The notes beneath the pieces are model-generated. The model was not told the DNA's origin. It saw only the letters and a list, made by a program, of their open reading frames with translations, and ran no database searches. From Chryseobacterium sp. C-71 (GTDB lineage Bacteria; Bacteroidota; Bacteroidia; Flavobacteriales; Weeksellaceae): DNA of 64,000 bases. Below are positions 45,874 through 54,311 of this stretch, piece by piece. The translations under genes were made by a program, and so were the position numbers. The stretch spans positions 2,666,001-2,730,000 of the forward strand of contig NZ_CP087131.1 in NCBI RefSeq assembly GCF_020911865.1. The letters run 5' to 3'. Every line of letters begins with the position of its first letter. Position 1 is the first letter of the stretch.

Positions 45874-46746
45874 TTAAATATTGTACTTTTTTCCCGACGA
45901 ATAGTTTTTCTTGAAATTGATAGGTGTGCTACCTACTTTTTGAGTAAAAAGTCTGTTGAAATAGGCAGGATCTTCGTAACCCAAATCATAACCAATCTCT
46001 TTTACGGTCTTGTCTGTATAGAAAAGAAGCCTTTTTGCTTCCAGCAGAATTCTGTTGATGATGTATTGATTGGGAGACTCCAAATTTAAATTTTTAAACT
46101 TATGGCTCAGTGTTTTGGGTGCAACATGAAGCATTTCTGCATAATCAGAGACTTGATGCTTTTCTCTGTAATGAATTTCCAGATAACGGCTGAAGTCCCT
46201 GAAAACATCAAGTTCCTGATGGTTGATCTTTAGATTTTCGGGTTCTATATTTTGAGCTTTCCATTTTCTGGTGGCACGAATGATAATTTGTTTCAGGTAC
46301 GTTCTTATCATTTCTTCAGAAGAAGAATCTTTAGACTGAAGCTCATCTTTAATGTTTTCAAATAAGTTCTTGATGATGTCGTTTTCAGAATCACTGAGCT
46401 CAACTTTTGGATTTTCAAAAACGTTGTGAAAAAGCAATCCGTCGCACGCAACTTCTTTATCATGAATTTGAATACAATAAAAATCTCTGTTATAATAAAT
46501 AAGAGATGCCTCGTCCGTACTTCCTTTTTTGATATCGAGAAGTTGATAAGTAATGAAAAAAAGAGTTGGAGATTCTGTTTTGTAATGATTAAAATCTACA
46601 GTCAATTCATATCCTGCAGGTAAATACAAAACTTTAATGTATGGTTGTGATTTTATACGTTCCACACCTTCAAAATTGTTTTGGGAGAAATGTTCAAAAC
46701 CAAATTTTTTATAAGCGTCTTCAAAAATTAAGTTCTCCAAACCCAT
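45874..46746 (-). CDS. AraC-family transcriptional regulator
   Basis: A 290-aa regulator. The C-terminal 100 residues hold the two helix-turn-helix units (VSDYAEMLHVAPKTLSHKFK, then KTVKEIGYDLGYEDPAYFNRLF, followed by TPINFKKNY). The N-terminal half reads as a cupin-like sensor (VLYLPAGYELTVDF). The target genes are unknown; OsmC lies next in the same direction and could be one. Confidence 0.92.
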   Translation of the reverse strand: MGLENLIFEDAYKKFGFEHFSQNNFEGVERIKSQPYIKVLYLPAGYELTVDFNHYKTESPTLFFITYQLLDIKKGSTDEASLIYYNRDFYCIQIHDKEVACDGLLFHNVFENPKVELSDSENDIIKNLFENIKDELQSKDSSSEEMIRTYLKQIIIRATRKWKAQNIEPENLKINHQELDVFRDFSRYLEIHYREKHQVSDYAEMLHVAPKTLSHKFKNLNLESPNQYIINRILLEAKRLLFYTDKTVKEIGYDLGYEDPAYFNRLFTQKVGSTPINFKKNYSSGKKYNI

Positions 46747-46845
46747 AGATTTTCTTTAAGTGAAAGGTACAAAAAAAGCATGATGTGATAAGATTAAATT
46801 ATTGACATCATGCCTTAGATTTATTTAAAAATAAATTGAATCAAA

Positions 46846-49539
46846 TTAGAAACTCACATCCAGTCCTACGTAGAAATTAGCTTTCATAATTGGAGCATAT
46901 ACCATTCCGCCATCAAAATAATTTCCGAAAGGGTTTCTGAAATCTACAATCGCATTTTTTTGGTAGTAAGAAGTCAGGTTTTCACCGCCTACATACGCTC
47001 TGATTTTCTGGTTGAAATTTCTTGAAATCTGCGCATTTACAACTGCATAAGATTGTGAGTATGCAGGAATTTGAAATTCTACAGGATTGCTTGCTGTATT
47101 GGGAAGTCTTTGTTTTCCGACAACATTTAATGTGGTGTCAAAACTCCAGAATCCGCCTTTTGTATTTTTATTGGTGGCGTATGCTAAATTTACAAAACCT
47201 CTGTGCTTCGCCATAAAAGGAATTTCTCTTCGTCCATCCATATAATCAGCCTGCACATCATAGTATTTGTAAGCCAGTCTCACTTCAAAATTTTTGAAAG
47301 GAGTAAAATCCCATTGTGTCTGAAATGAATTTGCAAAAGATTTTCCTTCTAAATTATAGAAAGTCAACTGTTGAGGGGAACGGTCGAGATCAACCAAAAC
47401 CTGATCCTGGAAATCTGTTCTGAAAAAATCAACCATCAAAGTAGATTTTCTTCCGAATAATTTGAATTCCTGTTGCAGACTTGCTCCAAAATTCCAGGCA
47501 ATTTCCGGTTTCAAACCATAAATATCTCCACCATTTTGAAGAATCTGAATGTTTCTGTTGGATGCAAAATACTGTTGGTTTTCAGCAAAAACTGAAGTAG
47601 TTCTGAAACCTCGTCCGGCAGATAATCGTAAAATAGTTTGCGGAGTGAAATCATATTTAAAATTTAATCTCGGCGTAAACTGAGTTCCGGCTAAATTATG
47701 AAAGTCGGCTCTTGCACCGGCAACCAAAGTATATTTTAAACCTGTTAAAGTATATTCAGCAAAAATTCCGGGAACGACTTCGTTTCTTCTGAAATTGTTT
47801 GTCAGATAGTCTTCATTGTATCTGTCATACATGAAACTCGCTCCGGTTTTATACTTGTGGTTGGTATTTCCGATAATGCTTTCAAAAATTAAATTCGAAT
47901 AATACGTATGCTGCTGTCCGGAATAATTTCTCAGTCCGAAAAAGCTGTCCTGTTGGTGATAAACATACTGATTCATCCAGCCCAAACTTTGATAAGGTTT
48001 TCCTTTAAAAACATATCCTGTCTTATTCCAAACCTGAAATCTAGAAATGTCAATTCCAACGCCGTATGCAGTTTGTTTGTCTTGTGGAAGTTTTTTATCA
48101 AAACCGATTTGTCCTGCAGTTCTTTCATCTTTCACGAAATTAATTCCGAAGTGCGAACCGAAACCTGATTTTTCTAAGTCGTTAAAATTCAGTAAATAAG
48201 CTGCGTTCAACTGAGTTCCTTTTGGTCGGTCAAGAAAACCGTCGTCATTCATATCTGTATCTCCAAACGTTCCGTTTCCGTGAAGTAGAAAAGTTTGCGT
48301 CCAATGATCATTAATTGGTTCAACATGGGTAATATTCGCTTCAGCTCTTCCATTGAAATCGGAAAATAAATTTAAAGAAGTCTCAGATTTTTCAGAATGC
48401 TTGATGAGTTCGGTATTAATTTGTCCTGTGATACTTTCGTAACCGCTCGTTACGGTACTTCCGCCTTTAGTAAGTTGAATACTTTCAATCCATCTTCCGG
48501 GAATAAAATTTAATCCATAAGCAGATGCCAAACCTCTGATTTCAGGTAAAAGTTCTTTAGTCAAACTTGTGTATTTTTGATCTAAACCTAACATTTTAAG
48601 CTGTTTTGTGCCTGTAACAGCATTACTGAACGAAACATCAACGGTCGCGTTGGTTTCAAAGCTTTCAGATAAATTACAACACGCTGCTTTTAATAATTCT
48701 TTTTTGTCGATATTAAAAACCAAGCCTGCTTCTTTTTTATTGATAGAAGTTGCAGCTTTCGATGCTGACACCTTTACTTCTTCAATGTTTTTTGCGTTCT
48801 TATCATGTTGATGATCAGAATCGGAATCTGTGTGTTTTTTTGAATCGTGTATTGTAGCATTTTGATCAGAATGTACATTGGCGTTGGCTTCTCCAAATGC
48901 TGTCTCACGGTCGTACAAACAACATCCCGGAAGTTTTTTGTAAACGTCATCGGGCGTTTTATATTTTTCGTTATCATGACCTACTTCAGCGATTTTTTTC
49001 AAAATTTGGTCTGCTGAGGTTTTTGAGGAATCAAAATCTAAAGTTATAGTTTGTTTTTCTGCATTCCAGTCCGCTGATTTTGCTCCTGCTGATTTTGCTG
49101 CTTTTTCAATTCGGGCTTTGCAAGATTCGCAGTTTCCCTTTACGAAAAACTCATTTTCACCTTTTGAGTGATTGTGATTTTCTGCTGTTAGCTTTTTTTC
49201 TGTTTGAGTTTCTCTTTCGTAATGACAACATCCCGGAAGTTTCTGATAAGTTTCGTCAGAGGCTTTGAACTTTTCGTTGTCATGTCCGGCTTCTGCTATT
49301 TTTTTAAGAATATCTTCAGACGTAATATTGTCTGACGTTTCTAAAGTGAGTGTTTGTAAATCAATAGAATACCTTGCTGCTGTAGCTCCTGCCTTCAAAG
49401 CGGTAGATTCTATTCTTTCTTTACACATTTCGCAGTTTCCTTTTACCTGAAACTGGCTTTTATGAAGATTTTGAGCAAAGATAAATTGTGTAAATAAGAG
49501 GAATAGGCCAAGGATTACCTTGGTAGTATATAATTTCAT
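46846..49539 (-). CDS. TonB-dependent receptor with two N-terminal HMA domains
   Basis: An 897-aa outer-membrane receptor with a Sec signal (MKLYTTKVILGLFLLFTQFIFAQ). Residues of about 28-116 and 128-215 are two similar heavy-metal-associated modules with metal-binding CEMC and CESC loops; each ends in LPGCC followed by a Tyr-x-Arg-Glu-Thr stretch. A His/Asp-rich linker (about 220-250) follows, then plug and barrel, with the barrel ending in VGLDVSF. Such receptors import metal or a metal complex through TonB. The tandem HMA units and the His linker point to copper or a similar soft metal; the metal is inferred. Confidence 0.9.
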   Translation of the reverse strand: MKLYTTKVILGLFLLFTQFIFAQNLHKSQFQVKGNCEMCKERIESTALKAGATAARYSIDLQTLTLETSDNITSEDILKKIAEAGHDNEKFKASDETYQKLPGCCHYERETQTEKKLTAENHNHSKGENEFFVKGNCESCKARIEKAAKSAGAKSADWNAEKQTITLDFDSSKTSADQILKKIAEVGHDNEKYKTPDDVYKKLPGCCLYDRETAFGEANANVHSDQNATIHDSKKHTDSDSDHQHDKNAKNIEEVKVSASKAATSINKKEAGLVFNIDKKELLKAACCNLSESFETNATVDVSFSNAVTGTKQLKMLGLDQKYTSLTKELLPEIRGLASAYGLNFIPGRWIESIQLTKGGSTVTSGYESITGQINTELIKHSEKSETSLNLFSDFNGRAEANITHVEPINDHWTQTFLLHGNGTFGDTDMNDDGFLDRPKGTQLNAAYLLNFNDLEKSGFGSHFGINFVKDERTAGQIGFDKKLPQDKQTAYGVGIDISRFQVWNKTGYVFKGKPYQSLGWMNQYVYHQQDSFFGLRNYSGQQHTYYSNLIFESIIGNTNHKYKTGASFMYDRYNEDYLTNNFRRNEVVPGIFAEYTLTGLKYTLVAGARADFHNLAGTQFTPRLNFKYDFTPQTILRLSAGRGFRTTSVFAENQQYFASNRNIQILQNGGDIYGLKPEIAWNFGASLQQEFKLFGRKSTLMVDFFRTDFQDQVLVDLDRSPQQLTFYNLEGKSFANSFQTQWDFTPFKNFEVRLAYKYYDVQADYMDGRREIPFMAKHRGFVNLAYATNKNTKGGFWSFDTTLNVVGKQRLPNTASNPVEFQIPAYSQSYAVVNAQISRNFNQKIRAYVGGENLTSYYQKNAIVDFRNPFGNYFDGGMVYAPIMKANFYVGLDVSF

Positions 49540-49603
49540 TGTTTAAAATTTAGATTAATTAAAAAACGATTCATTAAGATCTTAATGAATAATTTGGATG
49601 TAA

Positions 49604-49960
49604 TTAACCTAGTTTAGGCGGTTGCCAAATATCTTTTAAACTATCTGAAATATGAGGGGCAGAATATTGAAATTCTAAACTTCTATTTGTTTTAAAAGGG
49701 ATGTGATTGAAAAATAAGGTTTTCGCAGAAAGATTTTCTACGACAGTATGGCAGGTCACACAAAACGAACAACAATCGTCGTTGCATGAAGATTTTTCGT
49801 CTTTTTTGTCTTGGCTATCATGTTCTTTGTCGCAACAGCTATGAGTTTTTGATTCTGTGTTGCAACAGTTTTCTTGTGAAGTCTGGGCATAAAAATTATC
49901 TTTAGGAATCAAGAAAATTCCTAAACAAAAGATAATTAATAAAACCTGTATATACTTCAC
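49604..49960 (-). CDS. Cys-rich secreted small protein
   Basis: A 118-aa protein with a signal peptide (MKYIQVLLIIFCLGIFLIP). The middle is rich in Cys and His (ENCCNTESKTHSCCDKEHD, then SSCNDDCCSFCVTCHTVV), a pattern expected for metal binding. It lies upstream of the TonB/HMA receptor on the same strand, 64 bases away, and is probably co-expressed. It resembles small flavobacterial proteins found beside copper-related receptors; I cannot name a family with certainty. Confidence 0.75.
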   Translation of the reverse strand: MKYIQVLLIIFCLGIFLIPKDNFYAQTSQENCCNTESKTHSCCDKEHDSQDKKDEKSSCNDDCCSFCVTCHTVVENLSAKTLFFNHIPFKTNRSLEFQYSAPHISDSLKDIWQPPKLG

Positions 49961-49980
49961 GACGCAAATTTACAAAAAAA

Positions 49981-50637
49981 TTAAAGTGCCTCACCTACTT
50001 TTTTAGCACAATCATGCCAAGGCTCACCATGTGCTGGATTCATTTTTGGTTTTGGACCTGTATTATTTGCTACAGCCTTAGGTGCCGGCATCGGTTGTGG
50101 AGCTTGTACTTGAGTTGTCTGTGCAGTCGGTTGAGAGGTAGGTGCAGGTTTGCTGTTTAAAGGCTGACCAACCGGAATATCACATCTGTGGCCTGGCTGA
50201 CCATGTGGAGGATTCATTCCCGGAGCAGTTTTCACTTGTTTCCCATTTTGATCCATCATTATTTTTCCCGGACTTACTGCATTGGGATCAATCTGAACTT
50301 GGCTATTTCCGTTTACCGTAATGTTTTGTGTGGAAGGATTAGCTGCCTGTGCGGGTGTTCCGCTGCCATTTAAAGGTTGTCCTACAGGAATTTCGCATCT
50401 GTGACCAGGTTGTCCGTGAGGAGGATTCATCCCTGGAGCGGTGGCTCCAGCCGGAGAATTGGGTGCAGCTGTCTGAATTCCTGCCTGATTCAATAATGAA
50501 GGTTGTGGGGTGTTGTTGACCGCTGCGATTGGTTGTTTAACTCCCGATTCGTCTTTTATGTAAGTAGGTTTTTCGTCTTTCTTGCAGGAAATAACTAAAA
50601 TTCCTGCGGTTAAAATCCCTAAAAATATATTTTTCAT
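49981..50637 (-). CDS. Lipoprotein with three His/Cys repeats
   Basis: A 218-aa lipoprotein (signal ending ILVISC, Cys18). Two nearly identical repeats, MNPPHGQPGHRC plus IPVGQPLN, lie at residues 70-90 and 141-161. A third, diverged copy (MNPAHGEPWHDC) is at 199-218. The linkers are rich in Pro, Gln and Ala. Each repeat offers two His and one Cys for metal binding. Only 20 bases separate it from the Cys-rich protein, and all three genes read the same way, so they may form one metal-handling operon. Function is inferred. Confidence 0.8.
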   Translation of the reverse strand: MKNIFLGILTAGILVISCKKDEKPTYIKDESGVKQPIAAVNNTPQPSLLNQAGIQTAAPNSPAGATAPGMNPPHGQPGHRCEIPVGQPLNGSGTPAQAANPSTQNITVNGNSQVQIDPNAVSPGKIMMDQNGKQVKTAPGMNPPHGQPGHRCDIPVGQPLNSKPAPTSQPTAQTTQVQAPQPMPAPKAVANNTGPKPKMNPAHGEPWHDCAKKVGEAL

Positions 50638-50810
50638 AAGTAATTTTTATTGTTTTTTTAAGTCTTATGTTATCGCTTAATCTTTGGAAGCTGTTTTCCT
50701 GAGTTTACTTATGGCGACTACGTAACAAATAAGCATAAAAAACAAAATTAGCAAAACATTTCTAAATGCTTTGCTAATTTCTATACTATATTGTTATTTT
50801 AACGTTTCGC

Positions 50811-51497
50811 TTAGTTCTTTACCAAAAGTCTGAAACCTTCACCGTGAACGTTGATGATTTCTAAACCGTCATCGTCTTTCAGGAGTTTTCTCAATTTAGC
50901 AATATAAACATCCATACTTCTTGCCGTAAAGTAATTTTCTTTTTTCCAGATTTTTCTTAATGCAAGATCTCTCGGCATAAAGTCGTTTCTGTGAAGACAA
51001 AGTAATTTTAAAAGCTCATTTTCCTTCGGCGAAAGTTTGTATTCATTATCACCAACTCTCAATTGTCTCAACATAGAATCAAAGAAAATATTGCTGATTT
51101 TAAACTGCTCCTGCTCTTCATTTTCTAAAGTAGAGCTTCTCTGAAGAATCGCTTTGATTTTATATAAAAGTAATTCAGTATCAAAAGGTTTTGTAATGTA
51201 ATCATCAGCTCCCAGTTGATATCCTTTCAATATATCTTCTCTCATATTTCTTGCAGTAAGAAAGATAATAGGAGTGTTTTTATCGATTTTCTTAACGTCT
51301 TCCGCTAAAGAAAAACCGTCTTTTTTAGGCATCATAACGTCGAATATACAGATGTCAAATTCGTTTTCTGTAAATTCTTTCAGACCTTGCTCGCCATCGA
51401 CTGCTAAAGTCACTTCAAAATTGTTGATAGAAAGGTAATCTTTCAAAACCGCTCCGAAACTCTGGTCGTCTTCTACTAATAATATTCTGTTGCTCAT
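50811..51497 (-). CDS. OmpR-family response regulator
   Basis: A 228-aa regulator. The receiver domain has the acidic pair ED at residues 9-10, the phospho-acceptor Asp53 in CIFDVMMPKKDG and the Lys of ITKPFDT near 105. The C-terminal winged helix (LSPKENELLKLLCLHRND, then RSMDVYIAKLRKLL) binds DNA. It is the second gene of a two-gene operon with the histidine kinase, 47 bases downstream of it. Targets are unknown. Confidence 0.95.
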   Translation of the reverse strand: MSNRILLVEDDQSFGAVLKDYLSINNFEVTLAVDGEQGLKEFTENEFDICIFDVMMPKKDGFSLAEDVKKIDKNTPIIFLTARNMREDILKGYQLGADDYITKPFDTELLLYKIKAILQRSSTLENEEQEQFKISNIFFDSMLRQLRVGDNEYKLSPKENELLKLLCLHRNDFMPRDLALRKIWKKENYFTARSMDVYIAKLRKLLKDDDGLEIINVHGEGFRLLVKN

Positions 51498-51544
51498 ATC
51501 TTGTTTATTTGTTTAATTATTACTTATCAATTATTATTTTCAGT

Positions 51545-53092
51545 TTAAGCCATTGGAAGTTTAATGATAAACTTACTTCCTTTGTCTTTTTCTGAATCCA
51601 CAATTACCTGACCTTTATGAAGTTCAACGATTTTCTTTACGTAAGAAAGCCCAAGCCCTTGTCCTTTTACATTGTGAATGTTTCCTGTTTCTTCGCGGAA
51701 GAATTTCTCAAAAATCCGAGTTTTGTTTTCTGTTTCCATTCCCATTCCTTTATCGGAAATTTCGATTACGTACCAATTACCTTCATTTCTTGTTTTTACA
51801 TCAATTTCCGGTGCTTCGGGAGAATATTTGTTGGCGTTATCCAAAAGGTTGACCAGCATATTTGAGATGTGAAATTCGTCAATTTTAAAAGTGTATTTAT
51901 CGGCATTGAATTCCTGCCTCAATGTACCATTTCTTTGAGTAACAATGAGTCCGAATGATTCTGTAGTTCTTTTAATTAATTCTCTTACGTTGGTTTCCTT
52001 TAGGAATAATTTCACCTCATTTCTTTCCAGCTTAGACATATTCAGAACATTTTCTACCTGTTTTTTCATCCTCAGGTTTTCTTGCTTAATAAGACTTGAG
52101 TAATATCTTACTTTTTCAGGATTAGTCGCAATTTTATCATTCGCTAAAGAATCTGTTGCAACAGAAATGGTCGCCAAAGGAGTTTTAAACTCATGAGACA
52201 TATTGTTGATAAAGTCTGTTTTGATTTCGGCAATCTTTTTTTGCCTCATCATATAGTTGATAGAAATGATATAAATTCCCAAAATTGTCAGTAGAGAAAG
52301 AAATGTCCCCAAAAGCATTGGCCAGTTATTCATCGCCAAAGAGTATTCTTTTTTAGGAAAAACTAAAGCCAAGGTGTATAAGGTACGGTCTTTTGTGTCT
52401 GTAAATAGAGGATAAGAATAAGTATTTCCTTCCTTTTTTTCCTGAAAAACTTTATTAACTACAGTAGTAAGTTTATTATTTTTATCGGTAACTCCATACC
52501 CAAAATCAGAAGAAATTCCTTTCATACTGAGTTCTTTCGTTATAATAGAGTCTAAAACTTTTGCCTCAACACGTTTTGTGAGAGGAAGATTATTACCTCT
52601 TACATCAATGAATTCTTTGAAACTATAATCGCCACTTTCTATATTCTGATTGATTTCGTTGGTTAGTATTTCTCTTTTTGTAGTATCTTTTTTTATCGTA
52701 TAAGCGGCACCATCAGTATACATTTTTGTCAAACGCAAAGAATCTCCACTTTTGTTGAGAGGAAGTTGCCTTTGTTCGATCAGATTTTTAGAATAGATAA
52801 TTGATCTCTGTGTTCCAGAATCTATAGTCTGTTGAATTGTCGTTAATGAAGGTTGCTTACTATTTGCTTTTACATTGTCCCGAAAGTTTTCATAATTTTC
52901 ATTAAATAATTTTTCTGCTTCTAATTCAGAAACCGTTTTTGTGGTATTTTCCAGAGCGGTATAGACTTTGTTGGAAAACTCTTGTTCCAGTGCTCCATAA
53001 TATCCTTTAAGCCAATAAAACTGCAAAGTCACAAAAACAATTAAAGAAATTGTCATGAAGACTGAGATTATCGGGATGAACTTGTTATTCAT
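51545..53092 (-). CDS. Membrane sensor histidine kinase
   Basis: A 515-aa kinase; I start it at the ATG at 53,092 (MNNKFIPIISVFMTISL), which opens with the first membrane helix. A periplasmic sensor of about 230 residues lies between the helices at 6-28 and 258-281. The phospho-acceptor His300 is in NNMSHEFKTP. The N, G1 and G2 boxes (LLDNANKYS, DKGMGM, GQGLGLSYVKK) are intact. It pairs with the response regulator downstream. The signal is not known; an envelope stress or metal signal is possible from the neighbours. Confidence 0.93.
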   Translation of the reverse strand: MNNKFIPIISVFMTISLIVFVTLQFYWLKGYYGALEQEFSNKVYTALENTTKTVSELEAEKLFNENYENFRDNVKANSKQPSLTTIQQTIDSGTQRSIIYSKNLIEQRQLPLNKSGDSLRLTKMYTDGAAYTIKKDTTKREILTNEINQNIESGDYSFKEFIDVRGNNLPLTKRVEAKVLDSIITKELSMKGISSDFGYGVTDKNNKLTTVVNKVFQEKKEGNTYSYPLFTDTKDRTLYTLALVFPKKEYSLAMNNWPMLLGTFLSLLTILGIYIISINYMMRQKKIAEIKTDFINNMSHEFKTPLATISVATDSLANDKIATNPEKVRYYSSLIKQENLRMKKQVENVLNMSKLERNEVKLFLKETNVRELIKRTTESFGLIVTQRNGTLRQEFNADKYTFKIDEFHISNMLVNLLDNANKYSPEAPEIDVKTRNEGNWYVIEISDKGMGMETENKTRIFEKFFREETGNIHNVKGQGLGLSYVKKIVELHKGQVIVDSEKDKGSKFIIKLPMA

Positions 53093-53290
53093 TGAATATA
53101 ATAATTTGTAATTACAAATGTTAAAATTAAATATTTTACCACGAGATAAACAAAAAATGCGCCAAAAAATTGTGTTCAATTTCTTAAAATCGAGTTTTTT
53201 AACATTTTTTTACGAATACATTCTTTTTTATTGGGAAATATTTAATTGTTTCTAAGTCTAAAATTTTTAATTTTAAATAAAATATAGTAA

Positions 53291-53788
53291 ATGAATACTG
53301 AAATTGTTTTTAATAAAGATTTTGATTCAAAAAGCATCTACGTCATGAAAGTGTATGATGCTGAAGTTTCTAAAGTTTGGGATTATTTTACACAGGCTGA
53401 ACTACTTGACCAATGGTGGGCTCCGAATCCATGGAAATGCGAAACTGAAAATCTTAACTTTGAAGAGGGAGGTGTTTGGTTCTACTCCATGAATGGCCCG
53501 GAGGGTGAGAAAATTTATTCACAAGTGAAGTACGGTGAGATTAATAATGGAAGGAGTTTTGACGGAATCGACGCATTCTGTGATGAAAACGGAAAAATTG
53601 ATGAGAATTCCCCGCAAACCAAATGGCTTCTAGGTTTTACAGGAGTTGAGGAAGGGACAAAATTGTCCGTCAACATGCATTTTCAAACTGAGGATGACAT
53701 GAAAAAGCAACTAGAAATGGGCTTTGAAGAAGGTTTTAAAATGGGTTTGAATCAGCTCGAAGAAATTCTTGGTAATTTGAAAATTTGA
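53291..53788 (+). CDS. SRPBCC (AHSA1-like) protein
   Basis: A 165-aa protein of the START-like fold, with KVWDYFTQAELLDQWWAPNPW near residues 28-48 and FQTEDDMKKQLEMGFEEGF at the end. This is the AHSA1-type ligand-binding family. No enzymatic residues are known for this subgroup. Divergent from the histidine kinase. Confidence 0.88.
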   Translation: MNTEIVFNKDFDSKSIYVMKVYDAEVSKVWDYFTQAELLDQWWAPNPWKCETENLNFEEGGVWFYSMNGPEGEKIYSQVKYGEINNGRSFDGIDAFCDENGKIDENSPQTKWLLGFTGVEEGTKLSVNMHFQTEDDMKKQLEMGFEEGFKMGLNQLEEILGNLKI

Positions 53789-53845
53789 GAATGTATTATT
53801 TTGAAAATTTCAAATATTAAATTGGTTTAAAAACGTTTGTGATAA

Positions 53846-53877
53846 AAAAATGGAACATAATTTTACGTTCCATTTTT
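53846..53877. terminator. Bidirectional terminator
   Basis: An 11-bp stem AAAAATGGAAC/GTTCCATTTTT with a 10-base loop, between convergent genes ending at 53,788 and 53,916. Confidence 0.82.
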
Positions 53878-53915
53878 CTTGTTATGTAATTGAAAATTTT
53901 CAAATTGTTTTATTT

Positions 53916-54257
53916 TCAAATTAATTCCTCTTCCTGAAAATAATGAATAATTGCTTTCTTCATCAAAAGTTGCTGCTCGTTAGGTTTCAGTTCCGGAAGT
54001 TTTTCCAGCTCATCAAAATGCGGATAACCGTCTTTATCGTAATGGCTAAATTTAAAATATCCGAAAGGTTCAAGAAGTCGACAAACTGCAATGTGAAGGA
54101 TGTTGAGCTTGTCGTCCTTTGTGTATTTTTGTTGTCCGCTTCCTAATTCCTGTACACCAATTAAAAATAAGATGGTGTCTATCTGCGGATGTTTTTCTGT
54201 GTCGAAATTGATTTGAAAAAATTCTTCAACCTTGGCCCATAATTCTGCTTCTGTCAT
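53916..54257 (-). CDS. Small conserved cytosolic protein of unknown function
   Basis: A 113-aa protein, helical, starting MTEAELWAKVEEFF and containing TILFLIGVQELG and DDKLNILHIAVCRLLEPFGYF. I do not recognise the family. The clean start, codon use and position between two other minus-strand genes suggest a real gene. It lies 54 bases upstream of the S9 peptidase stop and could be independently transcribed. Confidence 0.75.
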   Translation of the reverse strand: MTEAELWAKVEEFFQINFDTEKHPQIDTILFLIGVQELGSGQQKYTKDDKLNILHIAVCRLLEPFGYFKFSHYDKDGYPHFDELEKLPELKPNEQQLLMKKAIIHYFQEEELI

Positions 54258-54311
54258 ATTTTAAGAATTTGTTTTATTGTATTAAATCAAGGATTTTATG
54301 TTTGATATTAA

